A stretch of 64,000 nt of DNA, from positions 62,001-126,000 of the forward strand of contig NZ_JXQM01000021.1 of NCBI RefSeq assembly GCF_000832065.1. The letters are read 5' to 3'. How positions within the stretch are numbered: the first letter of the stretch is position 1; every line of letters starts with the position of its first letter. The DNA comes from Nitrosospira sp. NpAV (GTDB taxonomy: Bacteria > Pseudomonadota > Gammaproteobacteria > Burkholderiales > Nitrosomonadaceae). Under the pieces are notes generated by a model that worked only from the letters and a program-made list of their open reading frames with translations, was not told the origin of the DNA and did no database searches. The position numbers and the translations under genes are program-made. This document shows, piece after piece, positions 36,091 to 45,652 of the stretch.

Positions 36091-36277
36091 AGGTCGTAAG
36101 TATCCACAAAATGATTACTTCGAGGTCGTAGCATCCCCTAAATAACCACTTTTAGGTCGCGGGATTCACAAAATGACCACTTTAAGGTTGAAATATTCAC
36201 AAAATGACCACTTTGAGGTCTCAATATTCACAAAATGACCATTTTCAGGACTCAATATTCACCAAATGACCACCAAT
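36091..36277. repeat. Six tandem 31-bp repeats
   Basis: Units start at 36091, 36123, 36154, 36185, 36216 and 36247, each beginning AGG[TA] and most containing ATTCACAAAATGACCACTTT. Units 3-5 are the most alike; the outer ones are more diverged. There are no unique spacers, so it is not CRISPR. It resembles iterons or the multiple transposase sites at IS21-type ends. Confidence 0.85.
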
Positions 36278-36346
36278 ATGCAATATTTCCCTGACAAGGG
36301 GTGTGGTAACTTGATTTCGTCCTTAAAAAGGAAAACTTGGAAGCTC

Positions 36347-37372
36347 ATGGCACTGCAACTCACCATCCATACGATTGACGTCGAACAGGAAGAAAGTGCG
36401 CTCGTTGTTGCGGCAGATGTAGCAGCCGGGCGACAACGAACGATATTGATCGATGGCGGACTACTCGGGTATGCGGAGACAGTCCACAACTTTATCAATC
36501 CCATCCTCAGAGGTTACGGTTACTCCCTCGATCACATTCTCCTCAGCCACTACGACAAGGACCACTCAGGGGGAGTCATAGGACTCCTGAATGCGGACAA
36601 CATGCGAGTCGTAAGCGAAGCTATTTCGAATGCGGTGGCAAATGCGGCGCAATGGGCCGCAGTAGGCACGCGCCCCCAGCAAATCGCCTGTGGAGCTGTG
36701 GCTGCGGCGGCGACCATCCTCGGAGCGTACCGCCTGAACGTGCACAAAATCCTGACAATGTGCCAAGTTGTTTTTCCCCGAGCGGTCGGGAAGACCGACG
36801 ACGAGGCCGCCGAGATTGGATTTAACTATGCCCTGGAGCATACCAACACGCTTCAGAGTTTTCCCACCCTGCAGGTCGGCGAAACTGGCAGATGCAAAAA
36901 TATCGCAAAAATATCCTCGGTCGCTGCGGCGATTGCCATCGCGTCGGGAAACAATCCGGCGACTGCAGCCTTCGGCGCCATCTTCCTCCTGATTGGCAAA
37001 ACACTTCCTAATCAGCCACGGTTCGATACCGCGGGTCGATACTGTAACGTCCATCTTATCGATATCAGGCAACCCATCTGGCCATCACAATCTGCCAGAT
37101 ATATACCACCGTGGCGATCGGGCAAATACCTAAACATAACGAAGGCGAATCGGATGATAACGCCTGACATAAACCGGACCCTGACAACGCCTGTGTCAGG
37201 GGACGAGATTCTCCGGAATAGCTGGGCCGGTCCGACTCCCGCTTCCCCCCATTCTCCTGGGATATTCTGCCGGGCGATCAACTCCTGGGTTTGGCAAGGG
37301 ATCGGCAATAATCCTGTTCAGACCGTTTGGAGGCGCAAGGCTGCAGGCCGCACGCCTAAACTTGAGTCGTAA
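36347..37372 (+). CDS. MBL-fold (ComEC-like) hydrolase, C-terminus doubtful
   Basis: About 341 residues. The N-terminal half has IDVEQEESALVV, TILIDGG and LLSHYDKDHSGGVIGLL, the metal-site pattern of beta-lactamase-fold proteins of the ComEC/Rec2 soluble type. Residues beyond about 260 are low in structure and Pro/Arg/Ser rich (SWAGPTPASPHSPG), and no later metal motifs are visible, so a frameshift or decay near 37080 is possible. The start at 36347 (MALQLTIHTID) is preferred; the frame opens at 36266 inside the repeat array. Substrate unknown. Confidence 0.55.
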   Translation: MALQLTIHTIDVEQEESALVVAADVAAGRQRTILIDGGLLGYAETVHNFINPILRGYGYSLDHILLSHYDKDHSGGVIGLLNADNMRVVSEAISNAVANAAQWAAVGTRPQQIACGAVAAAATILGAYRLNVHKILTMCQVVFPRAVGKTDDEAAEIGFNYALEHTNTLQSFPTLQVGETGRCKNIAKISSVAAAIAIASGNNPATAAFGAIFLLIGKTLPNQPRFDTAGRYCNVHLIDIRQPIWPSQSARYIPPWRSGKYLNITKANRMITPDINRTLTTPVSGDEILRNSWAGPTPASPHSPGIFCRAINSWVWQGIGNNPVQTVWRRKAAGRTPKLES

Positions 37373-37413
37373 TAATTGCCAGTTTTTTACCGAAGGTATA
37401 AGAGGAAAATAGT

Positions 37414-40400
37414 ATGAACCAGATAGTACTTATTGCGTTACGCAGGCCTTACACCTTCGTGGTTCTTTCAATTCTGATCGTCATATTCGGAATCCGGGCA
37501 ATACGGCATTCGCCGACAGACGTCTTTCCCACTATCAAGATTCCCGTGATCTCCGTAGTCTGGGCTTACGCCGGTATGTTGCCGACGGATGTGTCGGGTC
37601 GGATCACTTTTTTCTTCGAACGCTTCTTGACCTCGACGGTGGAAGGTATCTCGGACATCGTCAGCCAGTGTTACTACGGCATCAGTATCACGAATATTTT
37701 TTTACAGCCCCACACCAACCTCCCTGGCGCAGAAGCGGAAGTCACCGCCATAGCCCAGACGATTGTCAAGGCGCTGCCGCCGGATATTTCCCCGCCCATG
37801 ATCATGCGGCTGGAAGCCTCTCAGGTAGCGGTTGCCAGCCTGCAGGTTACCTCGGACGAGATGACGCCGGCAGACCTCTATAATCTTTCTTATAACCAGC
37901 TCAGGCCCTTGATTGTCGTGATCCCCGGGGCAATTGTTCCGCATCCTTACGGTGGAAAGCCCAAGCAGCTTCTGGTATCCCTCGATCAAGACAAGATGCT
38001 GGCCCGCAATATATCGCCAACCGATGTCCATGCGGCTTTCGATCGCCAGAATATCGTGCTGCCCGCGGGCGATATGAAGATAAAGCAGACCGACTGGATG
38101 GTCCAGACAAACGCGATGCCGCCGGAGATTCCGGAATTCAACGATATTCCGATTAAAAGGGAAGGAAATTCGTTCGTTTTCTTGCGCGACGTCGCCGATG
38201 TTCAGCTGGCAGGGCCGCCGCAAACAAACTCCGTCATCGTGGACGGCAAACAGGCCGTCATTATTGTCGTCATGAAAAGCGGCGAGGCGTCGACCCTGGA
38301 CGTGGTCGACGGCATCAGGGCAACCCTTCCGCGTATCAAGGAGATCGTGCCGTCCCATGTGGACGTTAGAATCATCACCGATGCATCGGTCTTCGTGCGG
38401 GAATCCATCAACGAGGTGACGCATGAGATGCTGATCGCGGGCCTGCTTGTAGGTTTGATCGTCATGCTCATGCTTGGCTCGTGGCGCCCCATGATAGTCG
38501 TTACGACTTCCATTCCGTTGTGTATTCTGACCTCCCTCATCTTCCTGCAAGTGCTGGGCGAGTCAATGAATGTCATGACGCTGGGCGGATTGGCGCTCGC
38601 CGTAGGGATTCTCGTCGACGATGCGACAGTGATGATCGAGAACATCGATACTCACCTGGAAATGGGCAAGGAACTCGACGAGGCAATCATCGATGCGGCA
38701 AACCAGATCGTTATTCCGACGCTGCTCGCCACGTTATGCATATGCATTGTCTGGCTGCCACTATTCACGCTTTCCGGCGTATCGGGCTATCTGTTCAAGC
38801 CAATGGCGCTGGCGGTGATATTTGCCATGCTGGCGTCCTTCATCCTGTCGCGTACGCTCGTGCCGACCATGGCGAAATATCTTATCAAGCATCCCCACGC
38901 CGAAGAACACGAAAAGGAAGGCCACCATGGCGAGGAACAGCCGCCGGGGCAGGCGCCCGGTTTCAAGGAGAAGTTAAAATATCATCTGGGGGCTTTCTCC
39001 CGTTTTCAGCAGGGATTCGAGGCTCGATTCCTTCAATTCTGCGGCTGGTATGGCGGGCTGCTCGAACGAACCATTGAAAATCGCCGCCGGTTCGTAACGA
39101 TCATGCTGGCTTTCGCGCTCCTCTCTCTTATCCTGTTCTACTTCAACGGCCGCGATTTTTTCCCGGAGGTCAGGTCGGGGACCATCCAGATGCATATGCG
39201 GGCGCCTCTCGGCACGCGGATGGAATCCGTAAACCGCATCACCACGCTCGTTTCGGAGGATATCTCGCGCATGCTTCCCGGGCAGGTTGAAGGCGTCATC
39301 AGCAATTGCGGCTTGCCCGTCGGGCCGCATAATCTGGCTTTTATTCCGACGCCCACGATCGGGACGCAGGACTGCGACCTGACGATCACTCTGTTCGACG
39401 ACAAATCAGCGGTGTGGGATCTCCGGAAAATTATCCATGACGGTTTGAAGGAGCGCTACCCGGGGAGCGAATTCACCTTCCAGCCAGCCGACCTGATAGC
39501 GAAAATCTTGAATTTCGGTGCCCCTTCTCCGATTACCGTTCAGGTTAACGGGATGGATATATACGGCAACTACGAATACGCGCGCAAATTGCAAGGCAGG
39601 TTGCGCAAAATCGCCGGCTCCTCCGACGTGGTGATCCAGCAAACCATGCGCACGCCCACCATGTTTGTTGAAGGCCAAAGGACATACGGACTCGGTGTTG
39701 ACAGGAGTGAATCCGATATTGCCCTGAATATGTTGTTGACGACTAACGGAAGCCAGCAGATCGACCAGAAATACTGGCTGGACCTGAAGACCGGCATGTC
39801 ATACCAGATCAACATCTATCAGCCTCAACCTTGGGTCTCAAGCACTAATGAGTTGAACAGGATTCCTGTGAAGCCGGTGGGTGAGGCAGGCCTGGATCAG
39901 GATTATCAGCTCCTGGGCAACCTGACGCAGAAGACGCCGGTAGGCACGCCCGGCCTGGTCACCCATAGGGGCATCATGCCGTTGGTTGAAGTGTATGTAT
40001 CCGCCGAAGGACGGGGGCTGGGCGACGTGCTGGACGACGTCAAGAAAATCGTCGCGGAGATGGACGAAGAAGTACCGCGCGGCTCCGATGTCCAAATCGC
40101 CGGCCAGGCCGCGAATATGGTTACCACCTATGGCGAACTGCTTGTCGGCCTTGCAGCGGCTGTGGTGCTGATCTATCTCTTGCTTGTCGTCAATTTTCAA
40201 TCATGGCTGGTTCCCTTCATCATCATTACAGCCCTGCCCGGCGCTTTGGCAGGCATTGCCTGGGCCCTGTTCCTGACCCAGACGAATATTTCCGTCCCTG
40301 CGCTGACAGGCGCCATCATGGCCATGGGAACGGCCACGGCAAATTCCATACTGGTGGTGTCCTATGCCCTGGAGCGCATCGAAGCGCATGGCGATCCGCT

Positions 40401-40674
40401 GCTAGCCGCCATCGAGGCCGGCAAAGCCCGGATTCGCCCCGTTCTCATGACGGCGGCGGCCATGATCATGGGCATGCTCCCGATGGCGTTGGGAGGATCC
40501 ACCAATGCGCCGCTGGGCCGTGCAGTGATTGGCGGCTTGATGTTTGCAACGGTATATACCCTGTTCTTTGTCCCGGCTGTGTATGCCATCATGTATTACG
40601 CCCGAAGCGTTTCTAAAGATAAGGAAAGCATTCCTGGCGACAAGGAAATCGCTCCTCAACTCGGAAATTCCTGA
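37414..40674 (+). CDS. RND-family inner-membrane efflux pump
   Basis: 1086 residues of the AcrB/HAE-like RND type. Twelve spans in two repeats, two periplasmic domains, and the proton-relay segment GILVDDATVMIENI near residue 400. A charged His/Glu insertion (HPHAEEHEKEGHHGEEQ, near 495-511) lies in the central cytoplasmic loop. It is first in an operon with adaptor and outer-membrane factor, an order different from acrAB-tolC. AGAGGAAA precedes the ATG. Substrates cannot be told; the heavy-metal signature of CusA-type pumps is absent. The adaptor starts one base after the stop. Confidence 0.92.
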   Translation: MNQIVLIALRRPYTFVVLSILIVIFGIRAIRHSPTDVFPTIKIPVISVVWAYAGMLPTDVSGRITFFFERFLTSTVEGISDIVSQCYYGISITNIFLQPHTNLPGAEAEVTAIAQTIVKALPPDISPPMIMRLEASQVAVASLQVTSDEMTPADLYNLSYNQLRPLIVVIPGAIVPHPYGGKPKQLLVSLDQDKMLARNISPTDVHAAFDRQNIVLPAGDMKIKQTDWMVQTNAMPPEIPEFNDIPIKREGNSFVFLRDVADVQLAGPPQTNSVIVDGKQAVIIVVMKSGEASTLDVVDGIRATLPRIKEIVPSHVDVRIITDASVFVRESINEVTHEMLIAGLLVGLIVMLMLGSWRPMIVVTTSIPLCILTSLIFLQVLGESMNVMTLGGLALAVGILVDDATVMIENIDTHLEMGKELDEAIIDAANQIVIPTLLATLCICIVWLPLFTLSGVSGYLFKPMALAVIFAMLASFILSRTLVPTMAKYLIKHPHAEEHEKEGHHGEEQPPGQAPGFKEKLKYHLGAFSRFQQGFEARFLQFCGWYGGLLERTIENRRRFVTIMLAFALLSLILFYFNGRDFFPEVRSGTIQMHMRAPLGTRMESVNRITTLVSEDISRMLPGQVEGVISNCGLPVGPHNLAFIPTPTIGTQDCDLTITLFDDKSAVWDLRKIIHDGLKERYPGSEFTFQPADLIAKILNFGAPSPITVQVNGMDIYGNYEYARKLQGRLRKIAGSSDVVIQQTMRTPTMFVEGQRTYGLGVDRSESDIALNMLLTTNGSQQIDQKYWLDLKTGMSYQINIYQPQPWVSSTNELNRIPVKPVGEAGLDQDYQLLGNLTQKTPVGTPGLVTHRGIMPLVEVYVSAEGRGLGDVLDDVKKIVAEMDEEVPRGSDVQIAGQAANMVTTYGELLVGLAAAVVLIYLLLVVNFQSWLVPFIIITALPGALAGIAWALFLTQTNISVPALTGAIMAMGTATANSILVVSYALERIEAHGDPLLAAIEAGKARIRPVLMTAAAMIMGMLPMALGGSTNAPLGRAVIGGLMFATVYTLFFVPAVYAIMYYARSVSKDKESIPGDKEIAPQLGNS

Positions 40675-40675
40675 C

Positions 40676-41947
40676 ATGGAAAAATCACGTAAAAAAAGTA
40701 CGCTAATTATTGCGATCGCTCTGTTTGCTTCTGTTTTCTATCTGGGTTACCGAGTGGTTGAATCCCGTAACCATATGGATTCTTTAACAGAAAAGGCGAA
40801 GGAAAATGATGTTCGGACTGTAGCTATCGTCCATGCCGAACCGCTGCCTGCCCAGGAAACCATCCAGCTTCCGGGTACCATCGAGGCATGGTTTCAGGCG
40901 CCGATCTATGCCCAGGTATCCGGTTACGTCAAGATGTGGCACAAGGATTGGGGGGCGAGAGTCAAAAGAGGAGATGTCCTTGCCGAAATCAATGCGCCGG
41001 CGCTCGATGCGCAATACCGGCAAGCCAAAGCCGATCTGGCGTCGGAAGTGGCCCTTAATGATCTGGCCATACTTACCGCGGACCGGTGGATAGCCTTGCG
41101 CAAGAACCAGGCGGTATCCGAGCAAGCGATTTCGGTAAAGGTGGCTGAGGCAAAAGCCCAACAGGCAAAAGTCAATGCCGCCGCGCAGAATGTCCGTAAC
41201 TTCGAGGCATTGATTGGGTTTAAGACGATTATTGCACCGTATGACGGCGTAGTCATCAACCGTGCCATTAACGTGGGTGACTTCATCAATAAGGAAGGCA
41301 CTATCAGCACCCCGCAAGGTGATATCCGCAATCTTTATACTGTCGCGGACATCAGCCGGCTGCGTTTGTTTGTCAGCGTGCCCGAGCGGTTCGGCGCCCT
41401 TATGCATGATGGCCTGAAAGCCAACCTGACGGTACCGCAATTTCCCAATCGGCGTTTCACTGCCGAATTTCTGACCACTGCTCGCGGCTTCGATGTGAGC
41501 ACTCGTACGGTGGTCACCCAGTTCGTGATTGAAAATGAAGAGAAGGATCTGTGGCCCGGCTCCTATGCATCAGTCAACCTGACCGTGGATGTGGAGAACA
41601 AGCACCTCTCCATTCCATCCAGCTCACTGGTATTTGATGAGATGGGGACGCGAGTGGCCGTGGTGGATGACAACAACATTGTTCACTTCAAGCCGATCAA
41701 AATACAAAGAATCCTTGATGCTACTGTCGAATTAAGCGAGGGTATCTCAACAGAGGACCGGATTATAAATAACCCCAGCGCCGCCATACTTGAAGGCGAC
41801 AAGGTGACCATCGTAACGCCTGCACCGGGATATGACATGATCAACAAACCAAAAGAGCCGGCTCAGGAGTCATCGAAACCAGCTTCCCATTCGAAAATGC
41901 CAGATCCGGGATCAAAACAAGCCTTAAACGGATCATATGCACCATGA
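40676..41947 (+). CDS. RND periplasmic adaptor (membrane fusion protein)
   Basis: 423 residues: an N-terminal membrane anchor (LIIAIALFASVFYLGYRV), then the lipoyl/barrel-sandwich parts (LPGTIEAWFQAPIYAQVSGY, KRGDVLAEINAPALDAQYRQ), a helical hairpin of about 85 residues (125-210), and beta-barrel and proximal domains (VPERFGALMHDGLKA). It bridges the pump at 37414 and the outer-membrane factor. The ATG is one base after the pump stop, and its own stop overlaps the next start. The C-terminal tail is Pro/Ser/Lys rich. Confidence 0.92.
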   Translation: MEKSRKKSTLIIAIALFASVFYLGYRVVESRNHMDSLTEKAKENDVRTVAIVHAEPLPAQETIQLPGTIEAWFQAPIYAQVSGYVKMWHKDWGARVKRGDVLAEINAPALDAQYRQAKADLASEVALNDLAILTADRWIALRKNQAVSEQAISVKVAEAKAQQAKVNAAAQNVRNFEALIGFKTIIAPYDGVVINRAINVGDFINKEGTISTPQGDIRNLYTVADISRLRLFVSVPERFGALMHDGLKANLTVPQFPNRRFTAEFLTTARGFDVSTRTVVTQFVIENEEKDLWPGSYASVNLTVDVENKHLSIPSSSLVFDEMGTRVAVVDDNNIVHFKPIKIQRILDATVELSEGISTEDRIINNPSAAILEGDKVTIVTPAPGYDMINKPKEPAQESSKPASHSKMPDPGSKQALNGSYAP

Positions 41948-43758
41948 CTATGATTGACTTGCGGCATAAAAAAGAAACTCGTATTTCAGATCTTTGTCGT
42001 CTCGGCGTCAGATTTGGTGGTTTTCTATTTCTGACAACCCTGGCGGGGTGCGCCTCCCTTCCTTTTCCTGCATTCGATCTGTCACCCACTTATAAATCGA
42101 CCGAATTTGTTGTCCCGGACTCCTGGGAGGGAACGAGTGATTTCGTTAAGGCTAATCCGTCGGATGATATACTCCGGCCCGACTGGTGGACACTATATAA
42201 CGATCCAATACTGAATGGTCTTGTGGAACAGGGGATTGCAGCCAATCCAGACTTGCAGGCAACAGCTGAACGGTTCATTCAAGCGCGCCATTCAATGATG
42301 AAGGCGCGGTCTCGATATTTCCCCCAGCTCGGCTTTGGGTTCGGCGGCAGTAATAACAAACAATCCGATCATACGCTCTTCCGTGCTCCTGGAGAACCTG
42401 ACAGCGATACCCAGGTATTGATGGAGGGAATTGCATCCTGGGAACCGGATTTCTGGTCGAGACTTCGGAATGAGGCGCAAGCCAGGATCTATCGTGCTGA
42501 AGAACGTGCGGCGGATTATGGGCTCGCGCGCCTTATTTTACAGGCGGAAATTACATCAAATTATTTCACGCTGCGCGGATTGGATGCGCAAATCGCGATT
42601 TACAAACAGTCGATTGATCTTTACAAGTACTCATTAGCCGTTGTAGTGACTCAGTTTGAAGGCGCGATCGCCTCTAATCTCGACGTGGCACGGGCCGAGT
42701 CGCTGCTGTTCGCTACCGAGTCAAAATTGGCCCTGATGCACGGTGAGCGCAAGGTGATGGAGCAGGCCATTGCAATCCTGCTTAATCTCGCTCCGGCCAG
42801 CTTCAAGATCGAGCCAGTAGACGATCTCCTTACCACGAATTTTCGCCTTCCACAGACGGTTCCATCTACTCTACTTGAACGCCGGCCCGATATTGCCGCA
42901 ATGGAGCGCCGGATGGCACAGGCCAACCGCACCATTGGAATTGCACGTGCCGCTTTTTTTCCGAATGTAGCCTTCCGGCTGGGAGGAGGATTCGAGGATG
43001 CCGGACTCAATCTCCTCAGCCTGGCTAACAGTTTCTGGGCCTATGGTTCCTCTTTTTCCATCCCGCTTTTCCAGGGCGGATATCGTCGGGCCCAATTGCA
43101 ACAATCGTGGTCGGTCTATCGCGAGACGGAGAATTTATATCGTTCGACCGTGTTGAATGCCTTTCGTGAAGTTGAAAATAACCTGACCCAGACGTATTGG
43201 ATGACTATTGCTGCCGAGCGGCAGGACGCTGCCGTGGGAGCCGCACGTACAACACAAAACCTTACCATGGACCTCTATAAGGGCGGTTTGGCCACCAGCC
43301 TTGAACTCATTTATGCCCAGCTCGGCACACTGACGTCAAGCATCGATTCTGTACAGATCAAGACTGATCGGCTGAAAGCATCGGTGGCGCTTATTCGTTC
43401 GCTTGGAGGAGGCTGGAACCGCGATCAATTACCCGCTGACCATGAAATTCAACCCTTTGGCATATTACAATATACGGGTCTTGATAAGCCATCACCCGCC
43501 GGAGGAATTGATGTCAATGTGGACTCCGAGGACAGAAACAACAAAAACAATAATTTTACAAAGCCCCTGATTCCATCTGTGGGTAATGGCGATAGAAACA
43601 GCAAAAACAGTGATTTTACAAAGTCAATAATTCCATACGTGGGTAATAATAGAGATAGAAACAACAAAAACAATTTGACGGCTCCCTGGGTTCCCTATGC
43701 GGATAATAGCGATAGAAGCAGCAAAAACAATAATTTGACACAACCCGCAGTTCCATAG
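41944..43758 (+). CDS. RND outer-membrane factor (NodT/OprM type) with repeat tail
   Basis: 604 residues. A lipoprotein-type N-terminus (TLAGCASLPFPAF, Cys near 36) is followed by two outer-membrane-efflux domains with PDWWTLYNDPILNGLVEQGI, ERRPDIAAMERRMAQANRTI and LGGGWN, as in OprM/NodT factors. Normal members end about here; this one adds about 95 residues, including four imperfect copies of a 19-20 residue unit (DRNNKNNNFTKPLIPSVGN type) rich in Asn, Lys and Asp. It completes the tripartite pump. Its ATG overlaps the adaptor stop (ATGA). Confidence 0.9.
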   Translation: MTMIDLRHKKETRISDLCRLGVRFGGFLFLTTLAGCASLPFPAFDLSPTYKSTEFVVPDSWEGTSDFVKANPSDDILRPDWWTLYNDPILNGLVEQGIAANPDLQATAERFIQARHSMMKARSRYFPQLGFGFGGSNNKQSDHTLFRAPGEPDSDTQVLMEGIASWEPDFWSRLRNEAQARIYRAEERAADYGLARLILQAEITSNYFTLRGLDAQIAIYKQSIDLYKYSLAVVVTQFEGAIASNLDVARAESLLFATESKLALMHGERKVMEQAIAILLNLAPASFKIEPVDDLLTTNFRLPQTVPSTLLERRPDIAAMERRMAQANRTIGIARAAFFPNVAFRLGGGFEDAGLNLLSLANSFWAYGSSFSIPLFQGGYRRAQLQQSWSVYRETENLYRSTVLNAFREVENNLTQTYWMTIAAERQDAAVGAARTTQNLTMDLYKGGLATSLELIYAQLGTLTSSIDSVQIKTDRLKASVALIRSLGGGWNRDQLPADHEIQPFGILQYTGLDKPSPAGGIDVNVDSEDRNNKNNNFTKPLIPSVGNGDRNSKNSDFTKSIIPYVGNNRDRNNKNNLTAPWVPYADNSDRSSKNNNLTQPAVP

Positions 43759-43847
43759 CTATATCTTGCAAGAGTTCCGCAGCTCTTTGATATGCCTGGT
43801 TAGGTGGAATAGACGTTGAACTGTTTCCCTAACCTACCAAGGGGGAG

Positions 43848-44043
43848 CCCGGCTCTGCCGGGGAGGCAGTTAAAGTTTGACATTAACTGAGGAAATATCT
43901 GGGTGAGAGGCGTTCCGCAAACTGGCTATCCAGAAGGAGAGCCGGATAGAGGAGCGGCATTTGATGCCGGATCGCGAACACATGCGGATAAGGATTCCGC
44001 CGAAGCATGCGGTGTCACAGGTAATCGGGTTTATCGAAGGTGT
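43848..44043 (+). mobile_element. IS200-type element relic
   Basis: From 43906 the frame reads EAFRKLAIQKESRIEERHLM, then PDREHMRIRIPPKHAVSQVI and GFIEG, the middle part of an IS200/IS605 Y1 transposase (the HLMPDHVHM region; here His-Met remain but the catalytic context is altered). A stop lies just before and the rest is missing. Two hairpins precede it, CCCGGC/GCCGGG (43848-43862) and CAGTTAA/TTAACTG (43867-43889), as expected near ends of such elements. Non-autonomous remnant. Confidence 0.7.
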
Positions 44044-44342
44044 AGTCGTCAGCTGTAGTAGTCTAGGCTTCATCTGACAGTTACCCGGTTTGACGGGTGC
44101 AATGCGTCAGATCAGATTCAGCTTCAGCTATACTCGTGCTTCAAGCCGCTTAGCTCTTTTTTCATCTCCTGAGCCTTTCACCTTACTGGCTCGGTTAAAA
44201 GAAGTTCGTCGGAAATCATCTTTAGCTCAGAGCGCCACCCAACCTGGGCAGCTCGATCACTATTCGATCAATCAAAGACAGCGCTCTATCAAGGAGCAGT
44301 TCGGGGGTCATCGGTCATGCCTCATTGTCCTGCCCGGGCCTT

Positions 44343-44750
44343 TCATTTCTCCGGACATAAAAGCCTCATCAATTCTTCCCCCATGCTCTTCGGGGCTATA
44401 TCTATGTATTCAATATCTTTTTCTGGATAGGAATATGAAAGAATAAGAGCTCCATTTTTACCATAGGCATATATAGCCGTCCTAGCAAACTTATGTTCAT
44501 TACAATTTATATTTCCCTTGGTTACGGTGTAGGAATAGTCCTTAAAAGAAGGGTCCACTGCAATTGATTGTCTTAAAACCTCCTCTGTTATCACAAATTT
44601 TTCCCATATGGAAATAACACCATTTCCCAAGTCCTTTATTTTGCTGTCATCGTAATAAGCAGGTCCGGTGGTGCCAAGTGCAAACTGTACCCATTTCGCA
44701 CTTGCGCTTGTGGAAAAGATTACTATTAACATTGCTGCCAAATACCTCAT
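44343..44750 (-). CDS. Secreted protein resembling surface-adhesin E domain
   Basis: 135 residues: signal peptide (residues 1-18, ending ASA/KW), then WVQFALGTTGPAYYDDSKIK, ISIWEKFVI, a Cys-containing NCNEHKFA and a C-terminal LLCPEK that could form a disulfide. The pattern (a tyrosine-Asp strand followed by a W-E-K strand) is that of the short adhesin-E-like domain common in proteobacterial periplasmic proteins of unknown role. It stands alone next to the IS200 relic. Confidence 0.7.
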   Translation of the reverse strand: MRYLAAMLIVIFSTSASAKWVQFALGTTGPAYYDDSKIKDLGNGVISIWEKFVITEEVLRQSIAVDPSFKDYSYTVTKGNINCNEHKFARTAIYAYGKNGALILSYSYPEKDIEYIDIAPKSMGEELMRLLCPEK

Positions 44751-45087
44751 TTTGGCATCTCTACCATGTCATGAGAAATCCTGTCAGGCATCAACCTAAA
44801 TGGCGTTTTCATTTTCTCTCTTTTTGTCGGTCATGTGGTCGTCGGTAATATCTATTGTACGGCTTCCCCGAAAAGAGAAAAACCCCGAGGGCTGGCCCAT
44901 TGGAATTTTATTTCTGCCAGCCACGCGACAAAGGGCAGTTGCCGCTGGGCTGTAATAATTAACTGCTTGGTTACGCTCATTGCTACTGCCATTCCTGCTA
45001 TTTACGCTATTACACAGTCGAGTTTACCTGACTTGAATTGCCGGCGGCGTTTTTCCCGCGCCTGCAAGGATGCCTCTGGTGGCTGCC
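44751..45087. other. Gap without a recognisable gene
   Basis: 337 bases. Short open frames exist but none has a ribosome site or family pattern. I see no RNA gene or repeat. Confidence 0.4.
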
Positions 45088-45306
45088 TTATCCGCAGCAG
45101 TCTGATTGCATCTGGACCGGCGGACATTTGACGGTCCCAAAGGAACAAAAGACACAACAATCGCCGGGATGGGGGCGCAGCAGAACCTTACAGCTGCTGC
45201 ATTCATAGTAGAACTGGCAGGCATGGGTCGGCATGATTTCCGGCTTGGCATATCCGCAGTGCGGGCATGTCAGAACTGATTCCAGGATTGGCAAATTGTG
45301 AATCAT
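45088..45306 (-). CDS. GDCCVxC-type small cysteine protein
   Basis: 72 residues with ten cysteines: CPHCGYAK, a C-x-x-C in YECSSCKVLL, the signature GDCCVFCSFGTVKCPP, and a terminal DCCG. It matches small GDCCVxC-domain proteins, some of which are selenoproteins elsewhere; here all positions are Cys. Probably binds metal in the cytoplasm. These genes are frequent near metal-resistance loci, and a copper cluster lies a few kilobases on. No partner gene. Confidence 0.8.
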   Translation of the reverse strand: MIHNLPILESVLTCPHCGYAKPEIMPTHACQFYYECSSCKVLLRPHPGDCCVFCSFGTVKCPPVQMQSDCCG

Positions 45307-45324
45307 AAAGAGACTCGAGCAGGC

Positions 45325-45366
45325 ATGTTACGGGTGCCTACTGGTCGGTGCACTGGGGCACATAAT
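45325..45366. repeat. Dispersed repeat, copy 2
   Basis: ATGTTACGGGTGC ... GCACTGGGGCACATAAT, matching 35903-35950 at both arms with a variable centre. It lies in the 346-base gap before the next PEP-CTERM gene; nothing else in that gap is recognisable. Confidence 0.6.
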
Positions 45367-45652
45367 CAGAATATGAATTATCACACGGCTTACCTGAGCG
45401 ATGGCGCCACAATGAATTAGGAAGCTATGGATGAGATTGATGGAGATAGATTAGTCCGAATTGACCATAGACAGAGATCTTGGCAAAACCTAATTTTAAA
45501 ATGACGACTTGATGAATTGCTTGACTTGAATCATATGAATATTGTGATGCAAAACTTAGCTTGCGGGGAAGCACGCGCATGGAGAACGGGTAATTCCCTG
45601 AATGGATTATGGATTTCGGCTTCGCTTATTTCTCTTCATAGGAGGCAAAGAA

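Noticed and set aside
36091-36277. CRISPR array
   Set aside because: Units are contiguous 31-base tandem repeats with no unique spacers, and no cas genes are near.
37702-38550. 282-codon frame antisense to the RND pump
   Set aside because: No start signal or family pattern; the pump gene on the other strand is complete.
37414-43758. Second heavy-metal efflux system
   Set aside because: The pump lacks CusA/CzcA-type signatures and the adaptor lacks metal-binding segments, so substrates are left open.
44090-44446. 118-codon plus-strand frame after the IS200 relic
   Set aside because: Overlaps the end of the adhesin-E-like gene, no ribosome site, Ser/Arg-rich random-looking translation.
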